Below, one piece after another: positions 53,205-62,944 of a DNA stretch of 64,000 nt; position 1 is the stretch's first letter; each line of letters opens with the position of its first letter. This stretch comes from Sphingobacterium prati (lineage in GTDB: Bacteria; Bacteroidota; Bacteroidia; Sphingobacteriales; Sphingobacteriaceae). The position numbers and the translations under genes are program-made. The notes beneath the pieces are model-generated. The model had not been told where the DNA came from and ran no database searches. It saw only the letters and a list, made by a program, of their open reading frames with translations. The stretch spans positions 1 to 64,000 of the forward strand of contig NZ_JABJWY010000034.1 of NCBI RefSeq assembly GCF_013167215.1, written 5' to 3'.

Positions 53205-53226
53205 TCTAAAAACATTTTAGGTTTAT

Positions 53227-53264
53227 CATACCTGCCTTATCTAAGTGATCTTAAGGCAGGTATG
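53227..53264 (+). terminator. Hairpin terminator after the catalase gene
   Basis: A 13-base perfect stem (CATACCTGCCTTA / TAAGGCAGGTATG) with a 12-base loop. Because the first in-frame start of the next open frame lies within the loop, the hairpin argues for the later start at 53305 of that gene. Confidence 0.75.
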
Positions 53265-53304
53265 GTTTACATTAATTAGGCTAACACATCATCGAACAAC
53301 TTTT

Positions 53305-55023
53305 ATGCAATATCAAAAACTAAGATCGATTGCACTAATCGGAGGGGGGCCTGCTGCATTATTTATGTTAAAGCAGATTGTCAACCAGCATCTATCCGTT
53401 GAAAATATCTACATCTTTGAAAAAAATGAACGGCTGGGTGTCGGAATGCCCTACGGTAAATATGGATCGTGCCCTGAACATCTCGCCAACGTCTCGGCAA
53501 ATGAAATTCCGGCATTAGTTAATGATGTCTCTTCTTATCTATCAAAATATCCAACGGATGATTATCTAGACTACTACGCGAATGGCAAGCTCAATCCATA
53601 CCAGGTAGTACCGCGCCTGCTTTTGGGGGATTATCTCGAAAACCAATTTCACCAATATATCAAACTTGCTATAAAGAGCAAGATAAAGGTTAACGTTAGC
53701 ACCGAGACCTCGGTAAACGACATTGTCCGCGATGATAAAAATGAAAATTATCGGATAATTATCACTGCGGATGAAGAATATGAAGCCCAAATCGTGGTAT
53801 TATGCACCGGACATCATTGGGGTATAACTTTTGAGGGAGAAACCGATGGATGGTATGACTCGCCCTATCCGCCTGCTAAGTTTGACCATGCCACAGATTA
53901 CCCCATCGCGATCAAAGGAGCGTCGCTGACTGCTGTAGATGCCATCAAAACCCTTTCACGCCGGAATGGTCGATATACTTACCTGGGAGACAAAGTCAGC
54001 TATGTGCTGGATGAAGCTTCCAGCAACTTTAACATTCATTTATTTTCAACGAGTGGCTTTCTGCCCGCATTGAGATTTCATTCTGAACAAGAACCCTATT
54101 CGTTGACCTGGTCGATGACATTGCAGGAAATTTATGATTATAAAACTAAAAATAATGGTTTTGTGGACTTGGATTATGTTTTCGAACGAAATTTTAAAAA
54201 TCCGCTTATGCAAAGGGATCCTGCTTTTTATGAGAAGGTCAAAGACCTCAGTATCGAGCAGTTTGTAGATGAAATGCTGACGCTACGTAAAGAACTGGAC
54301 AGTTTCACACTTTTTAAGGCCGAATATCAGGAAGCTGAAAAATCCATTAATAGACGACAGTCTATCTCATGGAAGGAATTATTGGCTGCTTTTAGCTACG
54401 CCATGAATTATCCGGCCAAACATTTTTCTGCCGAAGACATGCTGAGATTGCGCAAAGTCTTAATGCCGCTCATCAGCGTGATCATTGCCTCCCTGCCGCA
54501 GGAATCTTATAGCGAGATTATTGCTTTATATGAAGCGGGTGTCATAGATCATATTCAAGTTGATAAGGACAGCCAAGTCGTTCCTCATGCTGACGGCGGC
54601 GCAATTTACAACTATAAGGATACAGAAGGAAATGAGCAAAGCGTCCATTATCAACTCTATGTAGATGGCACCGGACAAAAGGCTCTCGAATTTAATGACT
54701 TACCCTTTGAGGGCTTAAAGCATAATGGGCTGATCAGTACGGCTTACTTAAATTTCAAAAATAAAGCGCAGGGACTCAGCTATTTGGATGGAAATGATCT
54801 AAATGTAAGGGCCGACAGTAATGGCGGCTATTATATGCAGGTGAAAGGACTAAGTATCAACGATTATTTTCAGGCACTCGATTCCTTTGGAAACGCAACA
54901 GAAAATCTATTTATCATGGCCGTGCCTTTTATCGGTGGGTTGAATCCGGATTATTCGGGTCTTGATTTCTGCGACACAGCGAGCGAACGGATAGTAAAGT
55001 TTATAAAAAATAATCATGTTTAA
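53305..55023 (+). CDS. FAD/NAD(P)-binding protein (NAD_binding_9 type)
   Basis: 572 residues from ATG 53305 (MQYQKLRSIALIGGGPAAL). The first motif IGGGPAALFMLKQI binds FAD, followed by FEKNERLGVGMPYGKYGSCP and HLANVSANEIPAL. This is the pattern of the FAD-NAD(P)-binding family (PF13454 type) that also resembles lysine/ornithine monooxygenases. The C-terminus has a typical FAD end (AVPFIGGLNPDYSGLDFCDT). Substrate unknown. It lies downstream of catalase with its own leader and is ended by a long hairpin. Confidence 0.88.
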   Translation: MQYQKLRSIALIGGGPAALFMLKQIVNQHLSVENIYIFEKNERLGVGMPYGKYGSCPEHLANVSANEIPALVNDVSSYLSKYPTDDYLDYYANGKLNPYQVVPRLLLGDYLENQFHQYIKLAIKSKIKVNVSTETSVNDIVRDDKNENYRIIITADEEYEAQIVVLCTGHHWGITFEGETDGWYDSPYPPAKFDHATDYPIAIKGASLTAVDAIKTLSRRNGRYTYLGDKVSYVLDEASSNFNIHLFSTSGFLPALRFHSEQEPYSLTWSMTLQEIYDYKTKNNGFVDLDYVFERNFKNPLMQRDPAFYEKVKDLSIEQFVDEMLTLRKELDSFTLFKAEYQEAEKSINRRQSISWKELLAAFSYAMNYPAKHFSAEDMLRLRKVLMPLISVIIASLPQESYSEIIALYEAGVIDHIQVDKDSQVVPHADGGAIYNYKDTEGNEQSVHYQLYVDGTGQKALEFNDLPFEGLKHNGLISTAYLNFKNKAQGLSYLDGNDLNVRADSNGGYYMQVKGLSINDYFQALDSFGNATENLFIMAVPFIGGLNPDYSGLDFCDTASERIVKFIKNNHV

Positions 55024-55102
55024 GGTCGCTGTATTCGGAACTTGTCCGTGGTGCCTGAAATGGGATTCATAGCTTTGGCTCATAGTGTATTTTTCAATGA
55101 TC

Positions 55103-55139
55103 AAAATAACCCTTAATATAGATTAGGGGTTATTTTTTT
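55103..55139 (+). terminator. Terminator after the FAD-binding protein gene
   Basis: A 15-base stem with one G-U pair (AAAATAACCCTTAAT / ATTAGGGGTTATTTT), a 4-base loop and a following T-run. Confidence 0.9.
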
Positions 55140-55235
55140 GTACGATCAAGTTGGATTCATTGGTGATCAGGTCTGGACAAAAATCTTATTATCCCATATG
55201 TTTCCTCTGGTAAAACCAGATTATTATCAGATTTT

Positions 55236-55266
55236 ATTTAGAATTAATCAAAATAATATATCTTTG
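55236..55266 (+). promoter_or_regulatory. Promoter with Fur-box-like dyad before the TonB receptors
   Basis: TATCTTTG at 55259-55266 is a perfect -7 box. Immediately upstream, ATTTAGAATTAATCAAAAT (55236-55254) is an imperfect 19-base dyad like Bacteroidota Fur boxes, covering the spacer between -33 and -7. This suggests iron-dependent repression of the two receptor genes that follow. Confidence 0.65.
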
Positions 55267-55331
55267 CCCCGTTATTATTATTTTAAATTTTAAACAGGTA
55301 TTAAAAATCATCTACCAGCCCTTTATAAGCA

Positions 55332-57677
55332 ATGAAAGTCAATCCATATAGCATGGCTAAAATCACAGCCGCCTTAATATGTTGTTCTTGTTCGTTATCC
55401 TCCACAGTTTCGGCGGAGGTGGCCTTTATCCCTGAAAACCCTTGGCCAACCTCTTTATTCCCCATGCAACAGAAGGGCGCTATCAGCGGCCGTGTTGTCA
55501 ATGCACAGGGTATGCCTTTAGCAAATGTGCATGTTCAGCTTAATGGACTGAAGGGGGCGAAATCTGACCACGAGGGCTATTTCAAGCTGGAGGGGATCCC
55601 TTATGGAAACTACAGTTTGACGCTGAGCTCAGTGGGATTTGAACGTACAGTTCAATCGATAGCGCTGAACCAAGAAAGCCATCAGATTGATGCCCCGCTG
55701 GTGATGCAGGTGGCTCAGCACAATTTGGATGAAGTGGTGGTAACAGCGAGTAGGCTGGCCGAACATATCGATGAGGTACCTTCATCGGTAACCTATATCG
55801 GTGGCAAGGCGCTCGATCAGCAGCGCCAGATCAACGACAACCTGCCGTCTATCCTGATGCAAAAAGTACCCAGTATCTCACCTAGCGAAGAAAGTCAAAA
55901 CAACTTTATCGCCAAGATCCGTGGCCGTAATTTCCTGGTACTGATCGATGGTATCCCACAGTCTACACCATTACGTAATGGCGGGCGTGACCTAAGGACG
56001 ATAGACGCCAGTGCAATAGATCATATCGAAGTGATCAATGGCGCGACGGCAATGTATGGGAATGGTGCCGCCGGCGGTGTGATCAACTATATTACCAAAA
56101 AGCCTCAAATAGGCAAGAAACTGAGTTCATCCACTTACCTCAATAATTCGCTGAGCATGGTAAAACCAAGCGAAACCTACGGCTACAATATTGCACAGGT
56201 ATTTTCGGGACAGATAGCCAAATGGGACTATGTTGTCCAGGGCAAGATGGGCCGTACAGGCGTTGTGAGAAGCGCTGATGCAGCAGTGGCAAGTCCTTTC
56301 TATGGACTGGGCGAGACAAAATCGTATAATGCGCTGGCCAAAATTGGCTATCAGATTGCTCCGGATCATCGCATCGAATTGATGGGCAACTATTATCGTA
56401 GTCTCCAGGACAGCAAGTATGTGGGTACAACGGGCAAATTTGGCGAATCGCCGGCAATTGGTATTCCATCCGATACGGTCATCAATGGTGGTACACCCTA
56501 CAATAAAGCCTTGCATCTGAAGTATGACGGCCAATATGGAAAGACAGCAGCAAATTTGAGCCTCTACTATGAAGATATGAATACGGTCTTTGAGACCTAC
56601 AATCAAAATTACTCGGATCACAAAGGAGCGAGGCTAAACTTCAATACGCCCTTTCAATTGGGGGCATCTACAAAGATGGCTCTCATCTATGGTGTGGATT
56701 TACTAAAGGATCACACGGTTCAGAAGACAATGAAAGATGATCTGGTAACACCAGATATGAATATGAACAACCTGGCTCTTTACCTGCAGAGTAAATTAAA
56801 CCTTGGTACCGACTGGATCCTAAAAGGAGGGTTACGCTATGAAAATATCCGGTTTAAGGTCGGTGACCTAACCAAAAATGGCAAACTGACTCCGGGTGAA
56901 AACAATAATTCGGATGCCTTGGTATTTAATATCGCCACGCGTTTTAATAAATACCGGTATGCACAGCCTTTTGCTTCTTTTTCGCAGGGCTATTCCATTG
57001 GTGATGTCGGCCTCATTCTGCGCAATGGTGTACCATTGAGCCAGATTGATCCCAAACCCGTGGTGGTCAATAATGTTGAATTGGGCGTAAATGGTCAGAT
57101 GGATATATGGGACTATCAACTGACGGGCTATTATAGCAACTCTAAAAAAGGAACGACCTTTGCCGAGACTTCTACGCCTGGTAATTACGAATTGAGCCAG
57201 GTACCACAGCGTATTTATGGACTTGAGTTTGTCGGGAATGTCAAGCCGCTTCAATGGCTGTCTCTGGGTACAGTGCTTGGCTATATGGATGGACGCCAGG
57301 ATCTTAAAAATGAAGGTACTTACAAGGATAAATTGGACAATTCCATTATTTCACCCTTCAAAATTAATTTGAACGCTGATTTTAAATTAACGGAGCAATG
57401 GAATGTGTATGTGCAGTACCTGCATTTGGGTGGAAGGGATGTGTTTCCTGCCGAAACGTATAATTATGGTAAATATCCGATTTCGGGTTATAATCTGGTG
57501 GATTTACAAACACGTTATAAGTACCAGAAATTCACCTTCCTATTCTCCATCAACAATTTATTCAATGCTGATTATTACCCCGTTCATGCGGAGGTACGTG
57601 GTGCCACCAATGAGGGTCGCTACTACATCAAGGGAACAGGTACAATGGCAAATCTCGGAATACAGTTTGATCTGTAA
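55332..57677 (+). CDS. TonB-dependent siderophore-type receptor
   Basis: 781 residues. Signal peptide region MAKITAALICCSCSLSSTVS, then a carboxypeptidase-regulatory-like domain (GAISGRVVNAQGMPLANVHV, about 50-130). The plug domain follows (LDEVVVTASRLAEHIDEVPS, DGIPQSTPLRNGGRDLRTID) and then a beta-barrel that ends in an aromatic residue region (MANLGIQFDL). The receptor resembles the FhuA/IutA-like class rather than SusC, and there is no SusD. It is the first of two tandem paralogues and has a Fur-box-like promoter, so iron chelate import is the likely role. Confidence 0.92.
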   Translation: MKVNPYSMAKITAALICCSCSLSSTVSAEVAFIPENPWPTSLFPMQQKGAISGRVVNAQGMPLANVHVQLNGLKGAKSDHEGYFKLEGIPYGNYSLTLSSVGFERTVQSIALNQESHQIDAPLVMQVAQHNLDEVVVTASRLAEHIDEVPSSVTYIGGKALDQQRQINDNLPSILMQKVPSISPSEESQNNFIAKIRGRNFLVLIDGIPQSTPLRNGGRDLRTIDASAIDHIEVINGATAMYGNGAAGGVINYITKKPQIGKKLSSSTYLNNSLSMVKPSETYGYNIAQVFSGQIAKWDYVVQGKMGRTGVVRSADAAVASPFYGLGETKSYNALAKIGYQIAPDHRIELMGNYYRSLQDSKYVGTTGKFGESPAIGIPSDTVINGGTPYNKALHLKYDGQYGKTAANLSLYYEDMNTVFETYNQNYSDHKGARLNFNTPFQLGASTKMALIYGVDLLKDHTVQKTMKDDLVTPDMNMNNLALYLQSKLNLGTDWILKGGLRYENIRFKVGDLTKNGKLTPGENNNSDALVFNIATRFNKYRYAQPFASFSQGYSIGDVGLILRNGVPLSQIDPKPVVVNNVELGVNGQMDIWDYQLTGYYSNSKKGTTFAETSTPGNYELSQVPQRIYGLEFVGNVKPLQWLSLGTVLGYMDGRQDLKNEGTYKDKLDNSIISPFKINLNADFKLTEQWNVYVQYLHLGGRDVFPAETYNYGKYPISGYNLVDLQTRYKYQKFTFLFSINNLFNADYYPVHAEVRGATNEGRYYIKGTGTMANLGIQFDL

Positions 57678-57701
57678 GTCTTAAATCATCTACTTAACCA
57701 A

Positions 57702-60044
57702 ATGACCATGTCTCAGAAACGGCTTTACTCGGCCTTGTTTATCTTATTATCGTCTACTGCGCTAACGCATGCTCAGGAAGGTCACCTATTGGGTGCTGTG
57801 CACACAGAAAATGGGGATGCATTAGCGCATGTTACTGTCCGCATAGATGGACAGCGTCAACTCCAAACAAACTTGTCTGGCAAGTTTTATGCTGAATTGC
57901 CTGCTGGACAACGCCGTCTTCAATTGAGTTCGATAGGCTACCAGACGCTAGACACCGTTATTACTGTACTACCTCAAGATAGTGTCAACGTATTGCTGAC
58001 ATTGCAATCCAATAACAGGATCAATGAGGTCGTGGTGTCGGCATCTCGTCGCGTGGAATCCTTGGATGAGGTGCCTTCATCCGTGACGATTCTCTCACAA
58101 AAGCAGTTGGATGCACAACGTAGTATCAGCAACAACCTCAGTGACATCTTGGCGTCCACCGTGCCTGGACTTGGCTTTTCGACCAATCGTACTCAAAATC
58201 TGGGGCAAACATTGCGCGGAAGGCGTGTATTGGTCATGATAGATGGTATCCCGCAATCAACGCCGCTGCGTGATGGCGCCCGCGATATCCGTGCCTTGGA
58301 TCCAAGTGTGATCGAACGCGTGGAGGTCATAAAAGGGGCTACGGCGATCTATGGCAATGGAGCGGACGGAGGCTTGATCAATTACATCACAAAGAAAGCC
58401 ACGCAGGACAAAGCATTGCGTGGAAGCACGGAAATAGGAAGTAACTTCTCACTTGTCAAACCCGGACAAACGGGCGGCTATTATCTGGGACAACTTTTTA
58501 GTGGACATCAGGGACGTTGGGATTATGTCGTCAGTGGACGCTATGAACAAACAGGCCTGTACCAAGATGCGGATGGCACGGTGTTATCGCCCGAATATGG
58601 TATGAACGATCTGAAGAATTGGAATGCATTTGCCAAGATCGGTTATACCATCAATGCCAATAACCACTTGGAGATGATGTACAATTACTACAAGAGCACA
58701 CAGTATACCGATTATATCGCGAAGGCTGGTAAATATGGCGATACCAATGCGCCAACGACTGGGGTACTGGGAAAGAGGCCAGGGGATCATGAAGGAACGC
58801 CTTATAATCATAACGCGAGTTTAAAATATAGCGCACAGGAATTGATCGGAAAAACGGATCTGGAGGCGAATCTTTATTTTCAGGACTATAATACGCTGAT
58901 CAATTACAGTAACTTTTTCGAAAATAATGGCCAGCCAAGTACCCGTAGCAAGAAATTGGGCTTGCGCCTGAATTTTAATACGCCTTATCAATGGTCGGAT
59001 CGGGTAGAGAGCCAGCTTACGTATGGAGCGGACCTGCTGTCGGATAAAACAAATACCATGCTTACGGATGGGCGCACTGTAATCCCTGATATGCGCATGC
59101 GTAATTTGGCACCTTATTTTCAGGTCAAAACCTCATTTGGTCAATACCTTATTTTCAAAGCGGGCAGCCGCCTGGAAAATGTACATATCGACGTGCCTGA
59201 CTATACCACCATCGGGATCTTAAACTCGGTCAGTGGAAGTTATGTGGGCGGCGGAACCAACGTTAATGGCGGTCAATTGAATTTTACAGCCTTGATGTTC
59301 AATGCCGGATTGCGCTATACTAAAATACAGGCTTTCAAGCCGTTTATCAGCTTTTCACAAAGCTTTAGTGTAGCTGATCTAGGGTTAGTCTTACGTGCGG
59401 CTAAAGAAAATACCGTAAGTAATACTTCCATCAAAGCCGTAAAAGCGAATAATTACGAAGTAGGATTTTCGGGGGATGTTGGCCGCTTATCGTATGAGGC
59501 TGCAACCTATTATAGTACGTCGACATTGGGGGCATCGTATGTATTTGTAGATGGCAATCCGCAGATCGCGCGCTCGCCAGAGAAAATTTATGGGTTTGAA
59601 CTGTCGGCCGATTATCGCATACACCCGATTATGGATCTAGGAGCAAGCTATTCTTATACTGAAGGTAAGCGGGAGCTAGCAGATGCCTCAAAGACATATC
59701 TTGGTGGGGATCGTATCAACCCTCCAAAAATCACAGCCTATGCCACGATTCATCCCACGGCCAAATGTACATTGACGACGCAGCTGGTCAATACCACCGG
59801 CCGCGATCGCTTTGACCCGGTCAATGGTCTTTACAGTTATGGCACCGGTCCAGTAAAATCTTTTACCATCTTTAATTTATCATCCAGCTATGAAATCCGT
59901 CGCAGCACTGTGCTACGACTAGGCGTGGAAAACCTTTTCAATAAAGGCTACTTTACCGTAATCTCACAATGGCAATCCAATAACATGAATTATGTAAAAG
60001 GGAATGGTGCCCGCATGAACATCAGCTTGGCACATGCATTTTAA
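57702..60044 (+). CDS. TonB-dependent siderophore-type receptor, tandem paralogue
   Basis: 780 residues with a signal peptide (LYSALFILLSSTALTHAQ). The same domain order as the upstream gene: regulatory-like domain (HLLGAVHTENGDALAHVTVR), plug (NEVVVSASRRVESLDEVPSS, IDGIPQSTPLRDGARDIRAL) and barrel. Long stretches match the first receptor, so the pair arose by tandem duplication and may import different chelates. The 24-base gap implies one transcript. No TonB, permease or siderophore synthesis genes lie nearby. Confidence 0.92.
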   Translation: MTMSQKRLYSALFILLSSTALTHAQEGHLLGAVHTENGDALAHVTVRIDGQRQLQTNLSGKFYAELPAGQRRLQLSSIGYQTLDTVITVLPQDSVNVLLTLQSNNRINEVVVSASRRVESLDEVPSSVTILSQKQLDAQRSISNNLSDILASTVPGLGFSTNRTQNLGQTLRGRRVLVMIDGIPQSTPLRDGARDIRALDPSVIERVEVIKGATAIYGNGADGGLINYITKKATQDKALRGSTEIGSNFSLVKPGQTGGYYLGQLFSGHQGRWDYVVSGRYEQTGLYQDADGTVLSPEYGMNDLKNWNAFAKIGYTINANNHLEMMYNYYKSTQYTDYIAKAGKYGDTNAPTTGVLGKRPGDHEGTPYNHNASLKYSAQELIGKTDLEANLYFQDYNTLINYSNFFENNGQPSTRSKKLGLRLNFNTPYQWSDRVESQLTYGADLLSDKTNTMLTDGRTVIPDMRMRNLAPYFQVKTSFGQYLIFKAGSRLENVHIDVPDYTTIGILNSVSGSYVGGGTNVNGGQLNFTALMFNAGLRYTKIQAFKPFISFSQSFSVADLGLVLRAAKENTVSNTSIKAVKANNYEVGFSGDVGRLSYEAATYYSTSTLGASYVFVDGNPQIARSPEKIYGFELSADYRIHPIMDLGASYSYTEGKRELADASKTYLGGDRINPPKITAYATIHPTAKCTLTTQLVNTTGRDRFDPVNGLYSYGTGPVKSFTIFNLSSSYEIRRSTVLRLGVENLFNKGYFTVISQWQSNNMNYVKGNGARMNISLAHAF

Positions 60045-60085
60045 CAAAAATGATCGTCTAAAAATAGAGCGGGGTAGATGCCTGA

Positions 60086-60271
60086 TTAAGCTTCGTCCTT
60101 GGTATTCCTCACCAGACTGATTCCCGAAGAAAAGAAAAGCAAACCGAGCACGCCGATCACTATTAACGTCGTGTAATCTGAACTCTTATTTATTATTTCA
60201 TAGGCAACATAGCCAAGACCGGTGATACCCAAAATAGTCAGGATCGTTCCGAAAATACGTTTTACATTCAT
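60086..60271 (-). CDS. Small two-helix membrane protein
   Basis: 61 residues with two hydrophobic helices (IFGTILTILGITGLGYVAY and TLIVIGVLGLLFFSSGISLV) separated by a short polar loop and ending in RNTKDEA. Such small proteins of the DUF3185-like kind are common, but I assign no role. It lies upstream of a 20-base tandem repeat. Confidence 0.65.
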   Translation of the reverse strand: MNVKRIFGTILTILGITGLGYVAYEIINKSSDYTTLIVIGVLGLLFFSSGISLVRNTKDEA

Positions 60272-60306
60272 CAGGTTTTTTATTTATCAATTATACAGTT
60301 ACGAAA

Positions 60307-60360
60307 GATCTGCTTGAATAGGAGTGGATCTGCTTGAATAGGAGTGGATCTGCTTGAATA
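60307..60360. repeat. Tandem repeat, 20-base unit, about 2.7 copies
   Basis: GATCTGCTTGAATAGGAGTG occurs at 60307-60326 and 60327-60346, followed by 14 bases of a third copy (60347-60360). The copies are identical, suggesting recent slippage or a functional array. It lies in a non-coding gap upstream of the small membrane protein gene. Confidence 0.9.
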
Positions 60361-60554
60361 AAGTGTGCATTTTTACAAATATCTGTGTTCTGCTTTGCAA
60401 TAGGACAATACAGCAAGCACAATAGTTTTCGATTTCTTTTTACTGCCTGTGTTGGGTAGTCCATTTGGAGAGAAAATGGCCGTTGAAATAAAAAAGCGAT
60501 TTCTGAATTTAGCTTATAGCTCCTGAGGTAACCAAGGCTGAGTATCTGTTGATT

Positions 60555-61451
60555 TTATTTGAATTTTTCCCTGAACTCGACAGGCGTCGTTTGTGTTTTC
60601 TTTTTAAAGAGTGTACTGAATGACTGCGGGTGCTCAAAACCGAGCTCATAGGCAATTTGGCTTACAGATAGCTGTGTCGTCGAAAGCTTTTCCTTTGCTT
60701 TTGCGATCAATTTTTCATGGATATGCTGTTGGGTATTCTGTCCGGTTAAAAAGCGCAACATATCGCTTAGGTAATGCGGAGAAAGATTCATAAGGTTGGC
60801 TACGGACTGCACAGTAAGCAGACCGTCTTGCGCATATTTATTGTTTTCGAAGTAATCATTTAAAACTTCTTCAAATTTTGCCAACAACTGATGGTTGCTA
60901 TTCTTGCGCGTGATAAATTGTCTTTCATAAAATCGTTTTGAATAGTTGAGCAGCAGCTCTATTTGTGCCAATACAATCTCCTGCGTATGTCTATCAATAT
61001 GCGCACACTCCCGGTCGATCTTAAGGAGGATATCGATCAGATCGTCCTCCTCATGCTCAGAGAGATGAAGGGCCTCATTGACGGCGTACGAAAAAAATCC
61101 AAACTCTCCGATACGGGTTGCCAGTGGATGATTGAGCAAAAAATCTTCATGAAAGATCAGTAAGTAGCCTGCCCCACAATGGACATTCTGGAGATCCAGG
61201 TACTGCACCTGATTTGGTGCAGTAAAGCTGAGAACCCCTTTATCGTAATCATAATATTGCTGTCCGTACCTGATTTTCCCTGTAGCATCTCGCTTTAAGG
61301 CGATGCAGTAAAATTTATTCACAAAGCCTTTCCATATCTCATCTTCTAAAAAGATACTTTCTGATAGGTTGATTACACTAACCATCGGATGCTTTGGCTG
61401 AGGCAGTGACAATAAACGGTGAAAATCGGAAACGGAAGCAATGCTGTTCAT
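60555..61451 (-). CDS. AraC family transcriptional regulator
   Basis: 298 residues. Opening VSDFHRLLSLPQPKHPMVSV and middle RYGQQYYDYDKGVLSFTAPN closely match the regulator at 19730. Two helix-turn-helices are visible: VANLMNLSPHYLSDMLRFLT and VSQIAYELGFEHPQSFSTLF. It is the clear paralogue of the 19730 gene. It lies 17 bases behind an aldo/keto reductase gene on the same strand, so it is probably co-transcribed with, and regulates, that gene. Confidence 0.93.
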   Translation of the reverse strand: MNSIASVSDFHRLLSLPQPKHPMVSVINLSESIFLEDEIWKGFVNKFYCIALKRDATGKIRYGQQYYDYDKGVLSFTAPNQVQYLDLQNVHCGAGYLLIFHEDFLLNHPLATRIGEFGFFSYAVNEALHLSEHEEDDLIDILLKIDRECAHIDRHTQEIVLAQIELLLNYSKRFYERQFITRKNSNHQLLAKFEEVLNDYFENNKYAQDGLLTVQSVANLMNLSPHYLSDMLRFLTGQNTQQHIHEKLIAKAKEKLSTTQLSVSQIAYELGFEHPQSFSTLFKKKTQTTPVEFREKFK

Positions 61452-61468
61452 AACGCTAAATTTAAGTA

Positions 61469-62476
61469 TTAATAATCCAAAAGTCCCATACTGAATTCAT
61501 CATAAGGGGCACCGGTATCGGTTCCCAGCGGAATAATCGCCTCCAGCTTATCCATATCGGCTTGATCCAGCTTGATCTTAGTTGCTTCGATATTCTGTTC
61601 GACATATTTTCTGCGCTTTGTACCTGGAATCGGTACAATTCCCTTTTGCATGATCCAAGCGAGGGCAAGTTGTGCGCTGCTAACATTTTTGATCGCAGCC
61701 ATGCTTTCTATAGCCTCAACCAGTTCGATATTTTTATGAAAATACTGCTGCTGAAAACGGGGAATCGCCCTCCTGAAATCATTTTCTGGCAAATCATCAA
61801 TCGAACGGATCTGTCCGGATAGAAATCCTCGTCCAAGTGGGGAATAAGCGACAAATCCGATACCCAGATTGTCGAGGGTCTGCAAGACACCCTTTTCTTC
61901 CACCGTTCTTTCAAACAATGAGTATTCGCTCTGAACCGCAGTAATGGGATGCACAGCATGGGCCCTGCGTATTGTTTCTGATGATACTTCTGACAAACCG
62001 ATATATTTTACTTTCCCTTCCTGCACAAGATCTGCCATCGCTTGAACGGTTTCTTCAATCGGCGTATTCTTGTCCAGACGATGCATGTAATAAAGGTCAA
62101 TATAATCTGTGTTCAGATTTTTCAAAGAGCGTTCGACTGCCTTTTTTACATATTCCTTTTTCCCGTTGATAGCCCAAGTCACTCTGTTACTATCATTGAT
62201 CTCCCAGCCAAATTTTGTCGCAAGGACATAATGTGCCCGATTGTTTTCAACAGCCTTTGCAATAAGTTTTTCATTTTCAAATGGGCCATATAGATCGGCC
62301 GTATCGAGAAAATTTCCGCCCAGTTCACAGGATCGATGGATGGTCGCGATAGCCTCGTTTAGATCGACCTTTCCATACATGTCGGCATCTTCAAATCCAG
62401 TCATACCCATGCATCCCAAACCTATTTTAGGGATTTCCAGTCCTTGACTTCCTAATTGAATGTGTTCTACGCTCAT
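61469..62476 (-). CDS. Aldo/keto reductase
   Basis: 335 residues of the AKR superfamily. Catalytic Asp and Tyr in LDTADLYGPFENEKLIAKAV, the lysine in VLATKFGWEI, and the histidine in DLYYMHRLDKNTPIEETVQA. The NADPH-binding end is IVPIPGTKRRKYVEQNIEAT. The sequence resembles the YakC/plant-like pyridoxal reductase group. It reduces aldehydes or ketones in the cytoplasm. It precedes its probable AraC regulator in one transcript. Confidence 0.94.
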   Translation of the reverse strand: MSVEHIQLGSQGLEIPKIGLGCMGMTGFEDADMYGKVDLNEAIATIHRSCELGGNFLDTADLYGPFENEKLIAKAVENNRAHYVLATKFGWEINDSNRVTWAINGKKEYVKKAVERSLKNLNTDYIDLYYMHRLDKNTPIEETVQAMADLVQEGKVKYIGLSEVSSETIRRAHAVHPITAVQSEYSLFERTVEEKGVLQTLDNLGIGFVAYSPLGRGFLSGQIRSIDDLPENDFRRAIPRFQQQYFHKNIELVEAIESMAAIKNVSSAQLALAWIMQKGIVPIPGTKRRKYVEQNIEATKIKLDQADMDKLEAIIPLGTDTGAPYDEFSMGLLDY

Positions 62477-62944
62477 ATTTTTCGTTTTTTGTTGCTACAA
62501 ATTTCACTACAAATCATTGTTGCAACGTAAGCAAAATACCGAAAGTTGTATGCGAAATACGGTAGCAAATAAATCGGCAGCTCATTCCGCTGCGCGGCTG
62601 CCAATCGGTATTGAAGTATAGTTTTCTGTTTTAGGCATAACATGGAGAAACCTTGGTATGTCCAAGAAATAAATCACCTGATGGCGATAAAAGGCTTTAA
62701 AGCCTCTCTTTAAGAAACTTAAAAACATCATCCAGATTTTTAGTTTAAGTGAATATACATTTTCTTTAAAAATGCAGCAATTAACCTGAACTGAAATTTG
62801 TCTAATTTGACTATTGTTTCAATAAAATATATTTTTTAGCTTTGGTTTAATGTAACAGAGGTGTTACATTATTCACTCGTTAGTTTTTCATGTGGCCACG
62901 TTGTAAGCTGACTTAAATTATGATAGATTAAAAAATAATAACGT
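62477..62944. other. Long divergent intergenic region with promoter elements and palindromes
   Basis: Contains a hairpin with GGCAGC/GCTGCC arms near 62575-62602, a perfect 14-base palindrome AGGCTTTAAAGCCT at 62692-62705, and the promoter and dyad of the protease gene. No open frame is convincing. Confidence 0.45.
62814..62870 (+). promoter_or_regulatory. Promoter and dyad before the astacin-like protease gene
   Basis: TTG (62814-62816), 20 bases, then TAGCTTTG (62837-62844) gives a good Bacteroidota promoter. A perfect dyad AATGTAACA-GAGG-TGTTACATT follows at 62849-62870, at the expected transcription start. It may be an operator or a 5' mRNA hairpin. Confidence 0.7.

Noticed and set aside
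62692..62705. Palindrome AGGCTTTAAAGCCT as a regulator site
   Set aside because: It is far from a mapped promoter and could be chance; only noted within the intergenic entry.
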